From NCBI GenBank assembly GCA_010015805.1, contig ML978122.1, forward strand, positions 186,001 through 250,000: a stretch of DNA of 64,000 nt. Direction: 5' to 3'. Shown here piece after piece: positions 23,130 to 34,142 of the stretch. Under the pieces are notes generated by a model. It saw only the letters and a list, made by a program, of their open reading frames with translations. It was not told where the DNA came from and ran no database searches. Made by a program: the position numbers and the translations under genes. How positions within the stretch are numbered: the first letter of the stretch is position 1; each line of letters begins with the position of its first letter. The stretch is from Rhizodiscina lignyota (Eukaryota > Ascomycota > Dothideomycetes > Aulographales > Rhizodiscinaceae).

Positions 23130-24919
23130 CTATAGCATAACAACCCCAATACCGCTCATGAAGCGCTCATCGACCTGGTTCTTCGGGTTCACTCCGCCGA
23201 CGATTGGCGCAGCTCTGTAGTTGTAAAGGTAGTAGTGCAGCTGTCCATCTCCTGCACCAAACTTCTGCTCTTCCAAAAAGAGGGGGTTATCTAAGAGCGT
23301 CAGCGCGTTGAAGACGTCGAAGTTGTTCTAAGCGTCGAAGTTAGCAAGGCCATTCTTAAAGTAAGGATCCTATAAGGTAGATAACGGACCTGCTTTGCTA
23401 CGATGAGGGCATCCTTGATCAACAGATTCAACCTCGTCTTCAGCGCGTTCTTGTCTGGATCCCACGCGGCCTCTGTCGCATAATAGTACAGATACGCAGC
23501 GTTCACGATCCTGCCTTTAGTGTCCCCAATCACACTGCTAGCCAGGCGGTAGAAACTGAAGAAGTCCGTGATCTTCTTGGTCTTTGGGTCCTCTGCAACA
23601 TATGTCCAGACAACTCTGTCATCATCTTGCAATTTCTCATCATGGAGAAGCCAGTGCTCCACCTCGGCCTTCGTGAAGATCTGTGCCATGTCCATGCGGT
23701 CAAGATATCTCTTCAACAGATTAAGAACGGCGTTGACGTCTTTGCGCTGCATGGGGCGGAGACCGGGCGTTGCAGTTTCGGTGGGGAGTTTGAACTTTGA
23801 CACCTGGCGGAGCTTGGTAGAACCAGGTGGAAGTGGTGAGAAGCCCACGTCGTAAAGCTTCTCCCAATCCAAGCTTCGGTGGAAGTACCGGCAAGTAGCG
23901 ACTGGTGTCGGAAGAACAACGCCAGCGGTGTATATGGCCTGGAAGATCCCATTGAGGTAGCACCGTCGGGTTACCTCTTTGATGAGAACAGGTGCAAGAC
24001 GCTTGGAGCGAAGCTTCTTGTGGATGCAAAGGAAGTTGATCTCGGAGCAATGGAGCACGTTCTTGCGGACACGGAGATCTACGGGTATACCGGAGATGAA
24101 TGCAACTAGTTTGCGCGACTGGGTGGCACGTACTCCGATGTGCCATTCTTTGCGCCAGCCAGGTGCCATCAGAGCCCTTGATAAATGTGAGTATATTCAC
24201 GTGACTCCAACATGCAGAAGCTATAGAGATGTAACATACCAATGCAAGAATGAAGCCGAGTACTGGAATCTGAACATAGCTTCATGATCTTCCACGTAGT
24301 GATTGCTCAGCAGGTCGAACACTTCCTCAAGCTCATGTTGGTCGGTCAAATCCATCAATACCCACTCGAAGCCCTCTACCAGTTCCCCCGGCTCTTTCCT
24401 CACCCTGGATATATCAATCTCCTTGATTGGGCCGTCCTCCAGCTCTTTGTTGCCTTTCTCGTCGAACTTGACCACTGGCTGGGTCTGCCAGAACTTGTAG
24501 CTAGCCATATCCTTCTGGTTTTTTCCCCCCACACTCAGCCCAGTAAGTAAATCTGCCATCGATAGCTTGGACATCATCTCGGAGAGCTGAGAGGGAGGCA
24601 TGTTTGCGACTTCGGCTTTGAGGGAAGGGTTGGCTTCGAGGAGGAGGTTAAGTTGCTCCTCAGTGAGCTTCTTTTCGGATGGAGCTGAGCTTGACGATCC
24701 ACCGGTGAGTGCATCCTTTATCTTCTTCCTCTTGCTCTTCTTCTTCTTCTTTGCAGGTGCTGCTTCACCTTCTGCTGCATCGCCTCCATTTGTAGACGCT
24801 GGTTCTGCCTCATCTGCGGAGCTGTCTGCCTCTGCTTCGACATCGGGTTGAGCTTCTGGAGCTTCATTTGAGGGCTTAGAGCCCGTTTCAGGTTCTGCTA
24901 TCTTCGACTCTTCCGGCAT
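23130..24919 (-). CDS. NMT1: Glycylpeptide N-tetradecanoyltransferase (N-myristoyltransferase)
   Basis: Three exons, 24919-24240, 24176-23390 and 23327-23130, give 554 residues. The second intron uses a GTCCGT donor. The enzyme transfers myristate from myristoyl-CoA to N-terminal glycine of target proteins; it is cytosolic and ribosome-associated and generally essential in fungi. Family landmarks are YKFWQTQPV near residue 140, [51 protein letters not shown] (CoA/acyl site), [25 protein letters not shown], and a C-terminus GVVML. In this family the final carboxylate acts as catalytic base, and the reading frame ends precisely there. The first ~90 residues are acidic with a poly-lysine run ([10 protein letters not shown]), the known ribosome-targeting N-tail type. 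It is divergent from the Urb1-like gene. Confidence 0.96.
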
Positions 24920-25356
24920 TGTGACGTGCTAAGAGCTCCCATGCTCCGTGGAAGTTGGTCCTGTGCAAGTAAAAGTAGTGTTGAAGGAGCCTTATAAATA
25001 TGGCCGCCTCGTGGGAGCTGGTGGGGTCGGCGTCAAGCTCGGAAGGGGGCCAGTGTCGTACATCACGCGCATGGCGATTATGACGGTACTTACATAGAAA
25101 AACGTCATTGGAAATTATGATATTTACTGTAGAACTGCGTAAAGAGCACGGTTTGAAGCCAAAGATTGAGCTCACAATTAATCCGACTTGTCTTGGATAT
25201 CTGCCAGAAGCCGTGGATCAATCTCGACCTTTGGCACGCTGTGGCGCAGGCCGACTCCACAAAATTTTCTGCAGCCTCACCAGCCACATCTGAAAGTTTG
25301 AATATTGGACCTTGGGTTTAATAAAGTTTCCTGCTTGACAGCCAAAACATACGCAA
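24920..25356. promoter_or_regulatory. Divergent promoter region, NMT1 / Urb1-like gene
   Basis: 437 bases separate the two ATGs of the divergent genes. No sharp motif was identified; it presumably holds both promoters and 5' leaders. Confidence 0.5.
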
Positions 25357-28300
25357 ATGGCGAAACGACACGTTGCTGCTGATGATACAGCTAGCCATAA
25401 TCGAGATCATAAGCGCCAGAAGTTTGTCTCCTCTGGGAAGAGTCCAGCAGGCCCGGAAACTGTAACATCGGCGCGGCATCTTCAATTCTTGTTGAGTTTC
25501 CAGCAAGATGCGCCGCAGCAATTGACAGTCGGTAAGCTTATATAGCCTGTTTGACCAGTCTCACTTGCTAAACCTTCTTTCCTAGGTATCCAGAGCTTCC
25601 GGAATTTCCTCAATTCCATCCTCTACCCTCCCGAGTCAGACGATGATATCGGCGCGAGAAAAGCGATCCTTGTGGAATTCCTACAATCACAGAAACCCCG
25701 AAATGCAGACGACGAGCATATATTCCTTGAGAGCCTGATACAAACATGGAGCTATGCTTCACAAACGAATAACAGTGGCCTTGTGGGCGCTGCAACTGCT
25801 GTGCTAGCTCTGCTACTGAAGCTCTTGTCTAGCCAACTGGATCTGCACGAACATGGCGTGAACCTATGTCGCACCATACTTCAGATACCCCAGCTTAAGC
25901 TTCTGTCACGCAGTTTGACTGCCCCGAAACATAATGAATTCGTCATCTCTCCGGCCCTGAGACTTCTTACCGAAGTTGTGTCGTTCGACGGTGGGATATT
26001 TGCAAAGAGGCTGTACTCACATCGCGAGTTCGCCTTTGACCCGCAAGTAATTGCTCGCAACATTAGTAACAAAGGCGCATCAGAGGACCGCGATCCGGCG
26101 AAACCATCACTAAGATCAAATACCATCAAGTATCTCCTCGCCAACTTCAAATATCAGAATGAAGGCGCGAAGGCCGATATTATCAAGAATGGCAACATTA
26201 GCAGGTCTCTCTTTGCCCACCTTGTTGAAGATGCGCCTGAACTCGTCAAGAACATACTCCAAGTGCTCAAGACTAACGTAATCCTCGATGAGGACGTCCC
26301 GCGCTCGAGCAAATCGTATCTCTTCGACGATCGTAACCTTGCCAGTATTGCAGGGGTGCTTAGAAAGCGACACGCCGAAGACCAATCTGACGATTCAGGC
26401 AAGTCTGTTCAACAGGTTACTTACGAGTTCCTTATTTTGGTTTGCACGACACCAAACTTGGGTGTGCTTCGCAACAGCCAAGGGTGGTATCCGCCTAGCA
26501 CTGTCCAGTCACATCAATCGGAGGATGAGACAAATGGTGCTTCCGTCGACCTTGGCTTGGACGGTATCGATTGGTATAGCAATTTCATCGGCCGTGTGCC
26601 TGTTCGAAATACGGCATTGGCTTCCTTCCTGCAAGTACTACGGCCATACTCCAACGAGCTCGAACAGCAACTTCTCCTTGAGATCTTCAAAGCCTCCCCA
26701 GAACTAGTCGCGGACTACTTCTTCAAGAAGGCGACTTTCTCCTTCGATCCAAAGCTTACCGCGACCTGGATTGGTTACTCGTCATTCCTGTTCTCGACAG
26801 TTCAGCTCCCAATTCCTCTCCATTTTGGACTACCCGATGGCTTCGCAGCAGCTCCGCCTCCGGCATCAATTGTCGTCGAGAGTATCCTGCCGCAACCCCT
26901 CACTCAGAAGGTCCTCACAAGATGCCTAAATCAAACGTCCGAATTGATATCTTTCTTTGCAACACGGATTTTAGTAGTAGCGCTCCAGAAATTAAAGCGT
27001 GTGCTCAAAATGTTTGATAAAGCAGCTTCAGCAAAAGGGGCCCTCTGGGCTGAAGCAACAAAGAGACTTCAGTCAGAAGTTGCCCAGAGATGTGTACCAA
27101 TGAAAGACTTGATGATGCTCTTTCGAAAGACATCACCGGAGAAAATCATGCAATATGAGGCTACCACGAGATTACTTTCCCTGTATTATGATGTCCTGCC
27201 TCTGGTTGCACTAGAAGAGAAGCTCGATGCCTCAATTTCCCTCACCAGCGCCTTGGAGGACATTGAAAAACAGACGGAGGAAGGCGAGCTTGTTCAGATG
27301 CGCATGATAACTCTAGGACACTTATTGCATATCGCTCGGCATACGCAGGGTATGCAGTGGTGGAAGAAGCCTGATACCCTGCAGTACTCACCTTTCACAA
27401 CTTTGTTGAAGTTGGCTTCCAATTCGAAAACGTACTCCTCGGAAGTAGCCGCTATCCTGGAGTCGATCGTTGACGAGACCGCGATATTGCAGACAAAGTC
27501 GAATCCGTCAGCTCTGATGGCACTTCTCGCGAGTCTGAGGCCGAGGGACGATGTTGAAACCTCCGCAGAGGTCATTGGATTCTTGGACTCCTGTCTGACG
27601 AGATTTATGAAGAGGCCGATCAAATATGAAGATGACTTGGACGCTCTAATAGCGGACGAGATCCCAGGGAAGAAGAGAAAGTCCGACCCGATTATCCTTA
27701 GTGTCTCTCTGCTAGCAATTGTGGAACAAATCTCCTTCGTTGAAAAGGCTAAGCCTAAAGCCATTAACGATGTAGTGGAATGGCTGGCTAAGTTTCTAAA
27801 CTTTCTGACGCAGTGCGGCGAGAACACAACCGCGTTAAAGGCAGTTCGTGATCGAATCGTAGAGTCTGCGTTGTCATCAAAGAGCGCGATTCGAACATTG
27901 AATGATGCTTTCAAAAGAGAAGAACAACTGGGAGACTTTCTGGTTGGTCTCAAGCACGATGTTGCTGTTCCGGAAATAGACAAGATGGAGGTGGAGCATG
28001 CTGCCCTGGATTTTTCCCAGTATTGGAAAGAAACACGAGTACCTCAAGAGGATGAGAAGCACAATGGCCTCAACCGATGGACGCAGAAAGACGTCGAAGA
28101 AGCCATCGAAGATGGTCACATTGAAGCACTACTCTTATGCCTCAGTTCCCGTGACGAAAGCATCAGCCGCCAAGCTCTCACGAACGTGCGAAAGTTCATA
28201 GTGAAATTGGACGCATCAACTTACGAAGAGCGGGAGCAACTCTCTCTCCTTCTCAACGAATTCGTCGAAACAATCTCGCAGCGTTCAGAAAGTATGCCTG

Positions 28301-28857
28301 TACCCTATCTTGCGACGACATTCACAAGCGCCACTCTCCGCGTCTTGACTGACCCAACGCACTGCATGTATGCGAAGATCAACAAATTCCTCAACCGTGG
28401 GCCTGCGTGGACGATTTCGAAACTTCCATCGTACTGGGCCCAGCACATCCTGCTCGAGCCGCCGGAGCTGGATGACGCGCACTATCAGGAAGTGTCTTGG
28501 ATGCTCGACTGGCTTTTCGATGGACTCCGGACTCCAGAGGACATGAACAGGCTGAGGATATGCGGCACGTTTGAGCGGATTCTGTCTCTTTATTCCGCTG
28601 CTTGCGTGACGAAGTCTGTGAAGGAGAGTATCCTGAAGATTGTGAGTAGAGCGACGAGTGTAGAGGGCGGGAGCACGACCTTGGTGACGAGGACGGGCAT
28701 TTTGAGTTGGCTTGATGGTATGGTCGCTGTTCAGAATGGGGATGAGAGCTTGCTGAAGGCGCTAAAGCAGAGGATCTGGGACACGTGTGATCAGGGGAAG
28801 GTCATGGAATGGAGTGGTGGGGAGGTGCGCAAGTTGGTGCAAAAGGATATAGTGTAG
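25357..28857 (+). CDS. Urb1/Npa1-like nucleolar pre-ribosome factor
   Basis: Two exons, 25357-25531 and 25586-28857, give 1148 residues; the intron has GTAAGC and CTAG ends. The N-terminus is basic and carries a KRQK-type nuclear signal, followed by LQFLLSFQQDAPQQL and SFRNFLNSILYPPESDD, which resemble the conserved start of Urb1. A long helical repeat-like body follows (NEFVISPALRLLTEVVSFDGG, FAKRLYSHREFAFDP, RDPAKPSLRSNTIKYLL), again typical of Urb1_N. Yeast Urb1/Npa1 acts early in 60S assembly in the nucleolus. The C-terminal third carries the second Urb1 domain region (QHILLEPPELDDAHY, WMLDWLFDGLRT). Length is in the lower part of the family range. Confidence is high for the family; details of function are by homology. 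Confidence 0.85.
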
Positions 28858-29416
28858 TAGATATGGTGGAGAGAATGCAGATGACCCCTGAGGATTCGCG
28901 GTTCACTTACATGGTGCAATCTATGCTATAGATGTCTGCTTATCCGTGCACGGTCGATGAAAACATCCCTCGAATAACTGAGAGAAAGAAACTTTGTGTG
29001 TGTTAAAGATTTTCGATGCGAGTTTCATTGCTGTTGGAGAGCATTCATGTTCTTACTGATCATCCTTCAGCAAGTGTTGTACAACGGCGGGAGCAGGACT
29101 CCTGGAGCGATCCATGTCTTCAACATACGTCGCTAGGTCACGGCAAAGCATCCAAAGTACGATATAAGGTAAACTTGTCAATCAATGTGGTTTGCCTTTG
29201 AGGGCGGCTCTTTACAAGAATGCAGTCTTTGAATTTTGCAGCTAAGTCCTCCAGGTGTAGCTTGCATTACAATCGATGCGCCAGTATGCGCCCTCACACC
29301 AAGTCTCATGCCGGTTCTATCGTACCTTGCCTTCTGAAAACATTTATGTCAGCATCTATGAAGTTCATCACTATACTCCCCACAAAGAAATGCTTGAGTC
29401 TTTATGAGCTTAGTCT
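28858..29416. other. Intergenic, convergent 3' ends
   Basis: Terminator regions of the Urb1-like gene and of chorismate mutase face each other. No supported feature. Confidence 0.45.
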
Positions 29417-30310
29417 TTACTGCTCCCACTGTGTTCCATCTAGACGCTGCAAGAGGTAGTCAACTTCCACCTCCTTCGTCAAAGGGATGACGAAGTCCTG
29501 GGTAAATTAGCATGTCTTTTCAAGCACTTCTCACCAATTACATACCTTATACATCGCCACCACCGCATCTGCATCCACCTTCCCACCATCCCCACTCGCT
29601 CCATCCGGATCCGTGCCATACGTCTTAGCCTTCAACTTCAGCCTCTCAAGCACCTTCTTCTCGACCTGACTGTTCGTGATCGCATCTCCAATGGCCTCCG
29701 TATCCTTCTTCCGTATCAACTCAACAAACCGCTCCGTCTCCGTGCGGAACTTCACTTCAGCGACAAACTTGCCAAAGTGTATCCTCCTGCTCAGCGCTTG
29801 CAGCAGATACACGTCACACGTTGCGCTGCTACCAAACGTCTCCTGCGCCTCTTTGCGCGCGCTCGTGCATGCGGCCGGCAGGATCTTGTGGATGTAGTAC
29901 TGCTTCAGCTTCGCGTTGACGTTGACGTCGTTGGGGTGCAGGGTCTTGACGTAGTTGAGCGGCGGGAGGATCGGAGTTTCGAGCACTTCAGGGAAGAATG
30001 GGTACTCATCGGGAGACTGGTAGCGGCGCACGCGGGAGTGCACGCGCTCTTGCTCGCTGAGCATCCAGTCGAAGAGTGATAGCTTGGAGTCGGGTATGGG
30101 GAGGGCGGAGGCGTCATAAATGGGGGTGTTGAGAGGGAATTGGACGCGCTCGATGAGATGGAAGGTTATGGTATCTTCCAGGCGGCTGTGAGGCCTGTTA
30201 GTTGTTCTCGTATATGATCATGATGGTCAAAGAGCGTACATAAGTTGGAAGCGGATGTTGGACAGGTCCAACGCCTTGCCGGGGTCGAGAAGGTCAATTG
30301 CGTGATCCAT
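29417..30310 (-). CDS. ARO7: Chorismate mutase (AroQ, fungal allosteric type)
   Basis: Three exons, 30310-30240, 30185-29546 and 29497-29417, give 263 residues, matching yeast Aro7 (256). It converts chorismate to prephenate, the branch point to Phe and Tyr. The helix-1 segment NIRFQLIRLEDTITFHLIER carries the catalytic Arg, ALSRRIHFGKFVAEVKF holds the second Arg and the Lys, and EVDYLLQRLDG holds the C-terminal active-site Glu. HPNDVNVN, VHSRVRRYQSPDEYPFFPE and YGTDP correspond to the regulatory/dimer regions of the Tyr/Trp-regulated enzyme. The acceptor of the first intron was chosen because it restores the invariant QLIRLED block. Confidence 0.96.
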
Positions 30311-30844
30311 GGTTGTACAGTGATATCTGAATGCAAATTCGCCTTTCCCAGAGTCTTCCGGCGTGCGGTGAGGATGATATGAAGAAAGTACGAGAGTGAG
30401 GTCAGGCTTATAGTTGCGAGTTGACCGGGACCGAAAGAAGCCGCAGGGCACGCGACGGGCGTTGAAGGTGAGATATGCTTGACGATGAGATTGAACAAGG
30501 CACAGAAAATTCGGAATGGAGCAGCAATCGTATAGTTACCTGCGCAGGAATTTGTTTCTAGTTATGGGAATATTTGAATTCGAGGTGAGAAAGCGGCGTC
30601 GGAAGGCGCTCGGCGGGGCATCATTGAGCACAAGCTCCAAGCCACCATCGCCAATCACGTCCGGCCTCGCTATGGGGAAGCTGTGAATGTGCTACACCAA
30701 AGATCCAGCTTCGAGAAATCGTACTTTCTGTTTCCTGCAGCAGCGCAACACCTTCGGTTCTCCTGTAATTGGAAATGAACTCTCAAACATCATAGCACGC
30801 GACCAGTAGAGCGGCTGCGCAAATTCTTGCGTCGCCATTGACGT
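30311..30844. promoter_or_regulatory. Divergent promoter region, ARO7 / Mdv1-like gene
   Basis: 534 bases between divergent ATGs. No defined motif could be assigned; it is the likely shared upstream region. Confidence 0.45.
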
Positions 30845-33040
30845 ATGGCGAGTTCTCGAAGCCGCAATGGCAGTCCCTCGAAAAGACAGAGCATCATGTC
30901 CAACGACGATCAGGATGTAATACCAGTGTGTTGGACCTTCTCTAACCTGCTACTGTAAAAAGCAGCACCACACAGCCATCTAACACGTTTGCTTAGACGC
31001 GTCAAATCGAAGCTTTCTCCCGTAAGGTCACCGCGACCGCGAACCACCTCATAGGACCCCTAGGAGACGCAGGCGTGAGCCAGCATTACCAGAATGCCCT
31101 GAGCGACATACACCGCGAGCTACGGCGGCCGAACCTGCAGCGCTCCATACTCAGCTTCACGCAGACCTCCCCCCGTGACCTCATCCGCTCCAACATATCC
31201 ATACCAGAAATACAGCACCGTGCGTTGAGCTATGTACCTGACGAGCTACTTGCCAACATTCCGGAGAACAGTAGCACGTACAGCCTGTTTCAGGGGTTTC
31301 AGGCGACGCAGCCAGAGGACGAGAAGAGACATCACCACCACAAGCATTCGAGGCGTCATTCAAGGGGGAGAAAGCTGTTGACGGAAGCAGACGAGGAGCA
31401 GAAAGGACCACCCGAACTTACACATCTGAAGAATGAGAAGAGGAGTCTAAATCACAGATTGGAGATGCTGGGGATTCGGAAGAATATGTGCAGCACGGAG
31501 ATTCGAGAGATTGACACGAAGATCGCCAATCTTAATACCATGCGTAAAATTGTGCTGGATCGACTTGCGGGGCTGGAACAGGAAGAGATGGATCTAGAGC
31601 AGGACATACTTGGCGTGGACAATAAACTCGAGGATCTAGAAGAAGAGCTGGAGGACGCTGCAGCGCTGGCGCAGAAGATGCCGACAACGCCAACAAAGAG
31701 CGCCGTAGAGGAAGAGGAGGGGACGGACGAATTCATGTCGGAGTCAATATACCAGAAACTACCGTCATCTGCAACCTCATCACCAAAGTCAAGACGAAAA
31801 CGACCCGTTCGAAGAATATCAATGCCCATCCTCCACGAACATCTCGAAGCGGGCTCGAAAATAAAAGAACTCCAAGCCCACAACGACACCATCACAGCAC
31901 TCGACTTCGACGCTCCCTTTGGAACAATGGTCACCTCCGCCCTCGACGACACCGTTCGAGTGTGGGATTTAAACGCAGGCCGCTGCATGGGCTTGCTCGA
32001 AGGCCACCTCTCCTCCGTTCGCTGCCTACAGGTCGAGGACAACATCGTCGCAACCGGCTCCATGGACGCCTCCATCCGCCTCTGGGATCTCAGCCGTGCG
32101 GAATACAATCCCCAAGACCAGCCCGCAGCCCACAGCAACAAAGACGGCACAACCAACGACGACGACGATGGCCTCGCCTTCGAAGGCAATCCCGAAGATG
32201 CGCCTCCTCCACCTCCACCGAGCAGCATGCAAGACTGCCCGCTCTTCACCTTGGAAGCGCACGTCGCCGAAGTCACAGCGCTACATTTCCGCGGCGACAC
32301 CCTCGTCTCCGGATCGGCGGACAAAACGCTGCGCCAATGGGATCTTCAAAAGGGCCGCTGCGTGCAGACGCTCGACGTCCTCTGGGCTGCGGCACAGGCA
32401 AGTACGCTTGCGCCATCCACGGTTTCTACTTCCGATAGCGCGGCTGCTACTGCTGGGAGTGGGTGGGCGAAGACCGGGCGCTACATGGACGCGGAGGCAG
32501 ACTTTGTCGGCGCGCTACAGGTCTTTGACGCGGCGCTCGCATGTGGCACTGCGGATGGGATGGTTAGGCTATGGGATTTGAGGAGTGGGCAGGTGCACCG
32601 CAGCTTGGTTGGACATACCGGGCCGGTGACGAGTCTGCAGTTCGACGATGTATTTCTAGTTACTGGAAGTGCGGATCGGAGTGTTAGGGTGAGATGCTTT
32701 CACTATTCCCATTTCTACGTTTGAATGATGCTAACATTGAAAACAGATATGGGACCTCCGCACAGGCTCCATCTTCGACGCCTACGCTTACGCTCTCCCT
32801 ATCACATCCATGATGTTCGACGCACGCCGTATCGTCTGCGCTGCCGGCGAAGACGTCGTCAAAGTATACGACAAGACTGACGGCCGGCACTGGGACTGCG
32901 GTGCCGGCACGGTGGTCCACCCGGGCGAGGAGGTCGGGTTTGAGGGCGTGAAGGCGAGCGTCGTGGAGAGAGTGAGGATTAAAGAGGGCTACTTGGTCGA
33001 AGGGAGGAAAGATGGCATGGTCGGTGTGTGGAGCTGTTGA
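30845..33040 (+). CDS. Mitochondrial division protein Mdv1/Caf4-like WD40 protein
   Basis: Three exons, 30845-30916, 30997-32688 and 32747-33040, give 685 residues. The first exon (24 codons) is inferred because the second frame is closed upstream by a stop inside the intron, and joining it gives an Mdv1-like start. Domains in order: an N-terminal Fis1-binding region ([33 protein letters not shown]), a His-rich basic linker, a coiled coil at about residues 165-250 ([14 protein letters not shown] through [11 protein letters not shown]) and a WD40 propeller from about residue 316 to the end with repeats ending VRVWDL, IRLWDL, LRQWDL, VRLWDL and SVRIWDLR. Mdv1 links Fis1 on the outer mitochondrial membrane to the dynamin Dnm1. 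The order is exactly that of Mdv1. A polar insertion lies between propeller blades (about 32.1-32.2 kb). Confidence 0.93.
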
Positions 33041-34142
33041 GGCTTGCAAGGGATATAGAGGCGTAGCTAGGAATTGTAACATATGTTCGCGTTACCTGAG
33101 AGTTGCATAGGTTCAGTGTGAATACCAAAATTCCTTTTTTGTTTTATTTTGATATGAAGGGGCTTTCTTTTCTTTCGCCGTATGCATGCAGGATCCGATG
33201 TACGCGGGTCGAGGGTGACAGAACAACTAAACTCTAACTCTGGTGGACGTCGAACCGGCTCAGCATATACAGGTTTTGCACTTCAACTTGGGGCGAGAGC
33301 ATTGGAGAAAGTTTAGTACGACATATCAGCCAGTATTTATGAAGACAACACGACTCAGAGCAAAGTCTGACCGCACTACACTGACAATGCGTTTGAAATT
33401 TAAAAGAGTTCAACTTCTCGTTGCCTTTGGTAACGTTGGAACGGACTTCGTTGCAGGTGCTGTTGTCAACGGGATGCAAAATTCACGCATTGAACAGTGG
33501 TGCATGGAGACATCTTTTCATTTGAATTCCTTTCGTAATGCATATTGGACGAATTCAGAGGGTTGGGGAGTCCCTTCGCAATGCTCTGGTGTCCGCTCCA
33601 TCAGAGACACTTCCAGTTGAAAAGGAGAGATCCCTTCCTGGAAGTATTCCCGATGTCCGCAAACTCGTATCATATCTTGCCTCCGCACCCATCGAAATAC
33701 CCTCGTTTAGAATCAACCCTCTTTCAAAATCAGCTACTTGCTGAACTTCGCCATTTTAATCCAGAATGTCTCGATCATCGCGCTCAGCTTCCATTGAACC
33801 ATTCCCTGATGCAGACTCTCGCAACCTAAAGCTAAGTTAGCGGGGAACAAACCTGTGATGTATCGTCTATCGGAAGGATTGGAGCAAGGAAATAGTAAGA
33901 AGGAACGCTGTATATGAGATGTTTGCAGCTCGGAAGAGCAACATACCCAGAATGGTGACACATAAGGCATGGCCGAAGGTGTGTATCGCAGTCCCAGTTC
34001 ATTTGATCGTTCGATTACCTGTATCGAACACACTGACCCTCATCTGCTGCGGTTGAAAGAAATGGCGAATGCAACCGCAGCTCAGACATGATGAGAACGA
34101 TCAGGAAAAGTGATTGGTTGATACGAGAAATGAAAGAGAGGT
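33041..34142. other. Intergenic, 1.1 kb
   Basis: Convergent 3' flanks of the Mdv1-like and DUF2293 genes. A 68-codon plus frame from an ATG at 33538 looks mildly protein-like, and the minus strand near 33.85-34.0 kb has a possible small spliced membrane-protein frame, but neither has a convincing start, end or family. Confidence 0.35.

Noticed and set aside
24600-24851. Minus-strand CTT-rich tract near 24.73-24.76 kb as a microsatellite
   Set aside because: It encodes the poly-lysine stretch of N-myristoyltransferase; no independent repeat needs to be invoked.
31452-32324. 290-codon minus-strand frame
   Set aside because: Ser-rich antisense shadow of the Mdv1-like coiled-coil and WD40 coding region.
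33734-34033. Small minus-strand frame possibly encoding a spliced membrane peptide
   Set aside because: No confident start or family; alternative splicing solutions are equally arbitrary.
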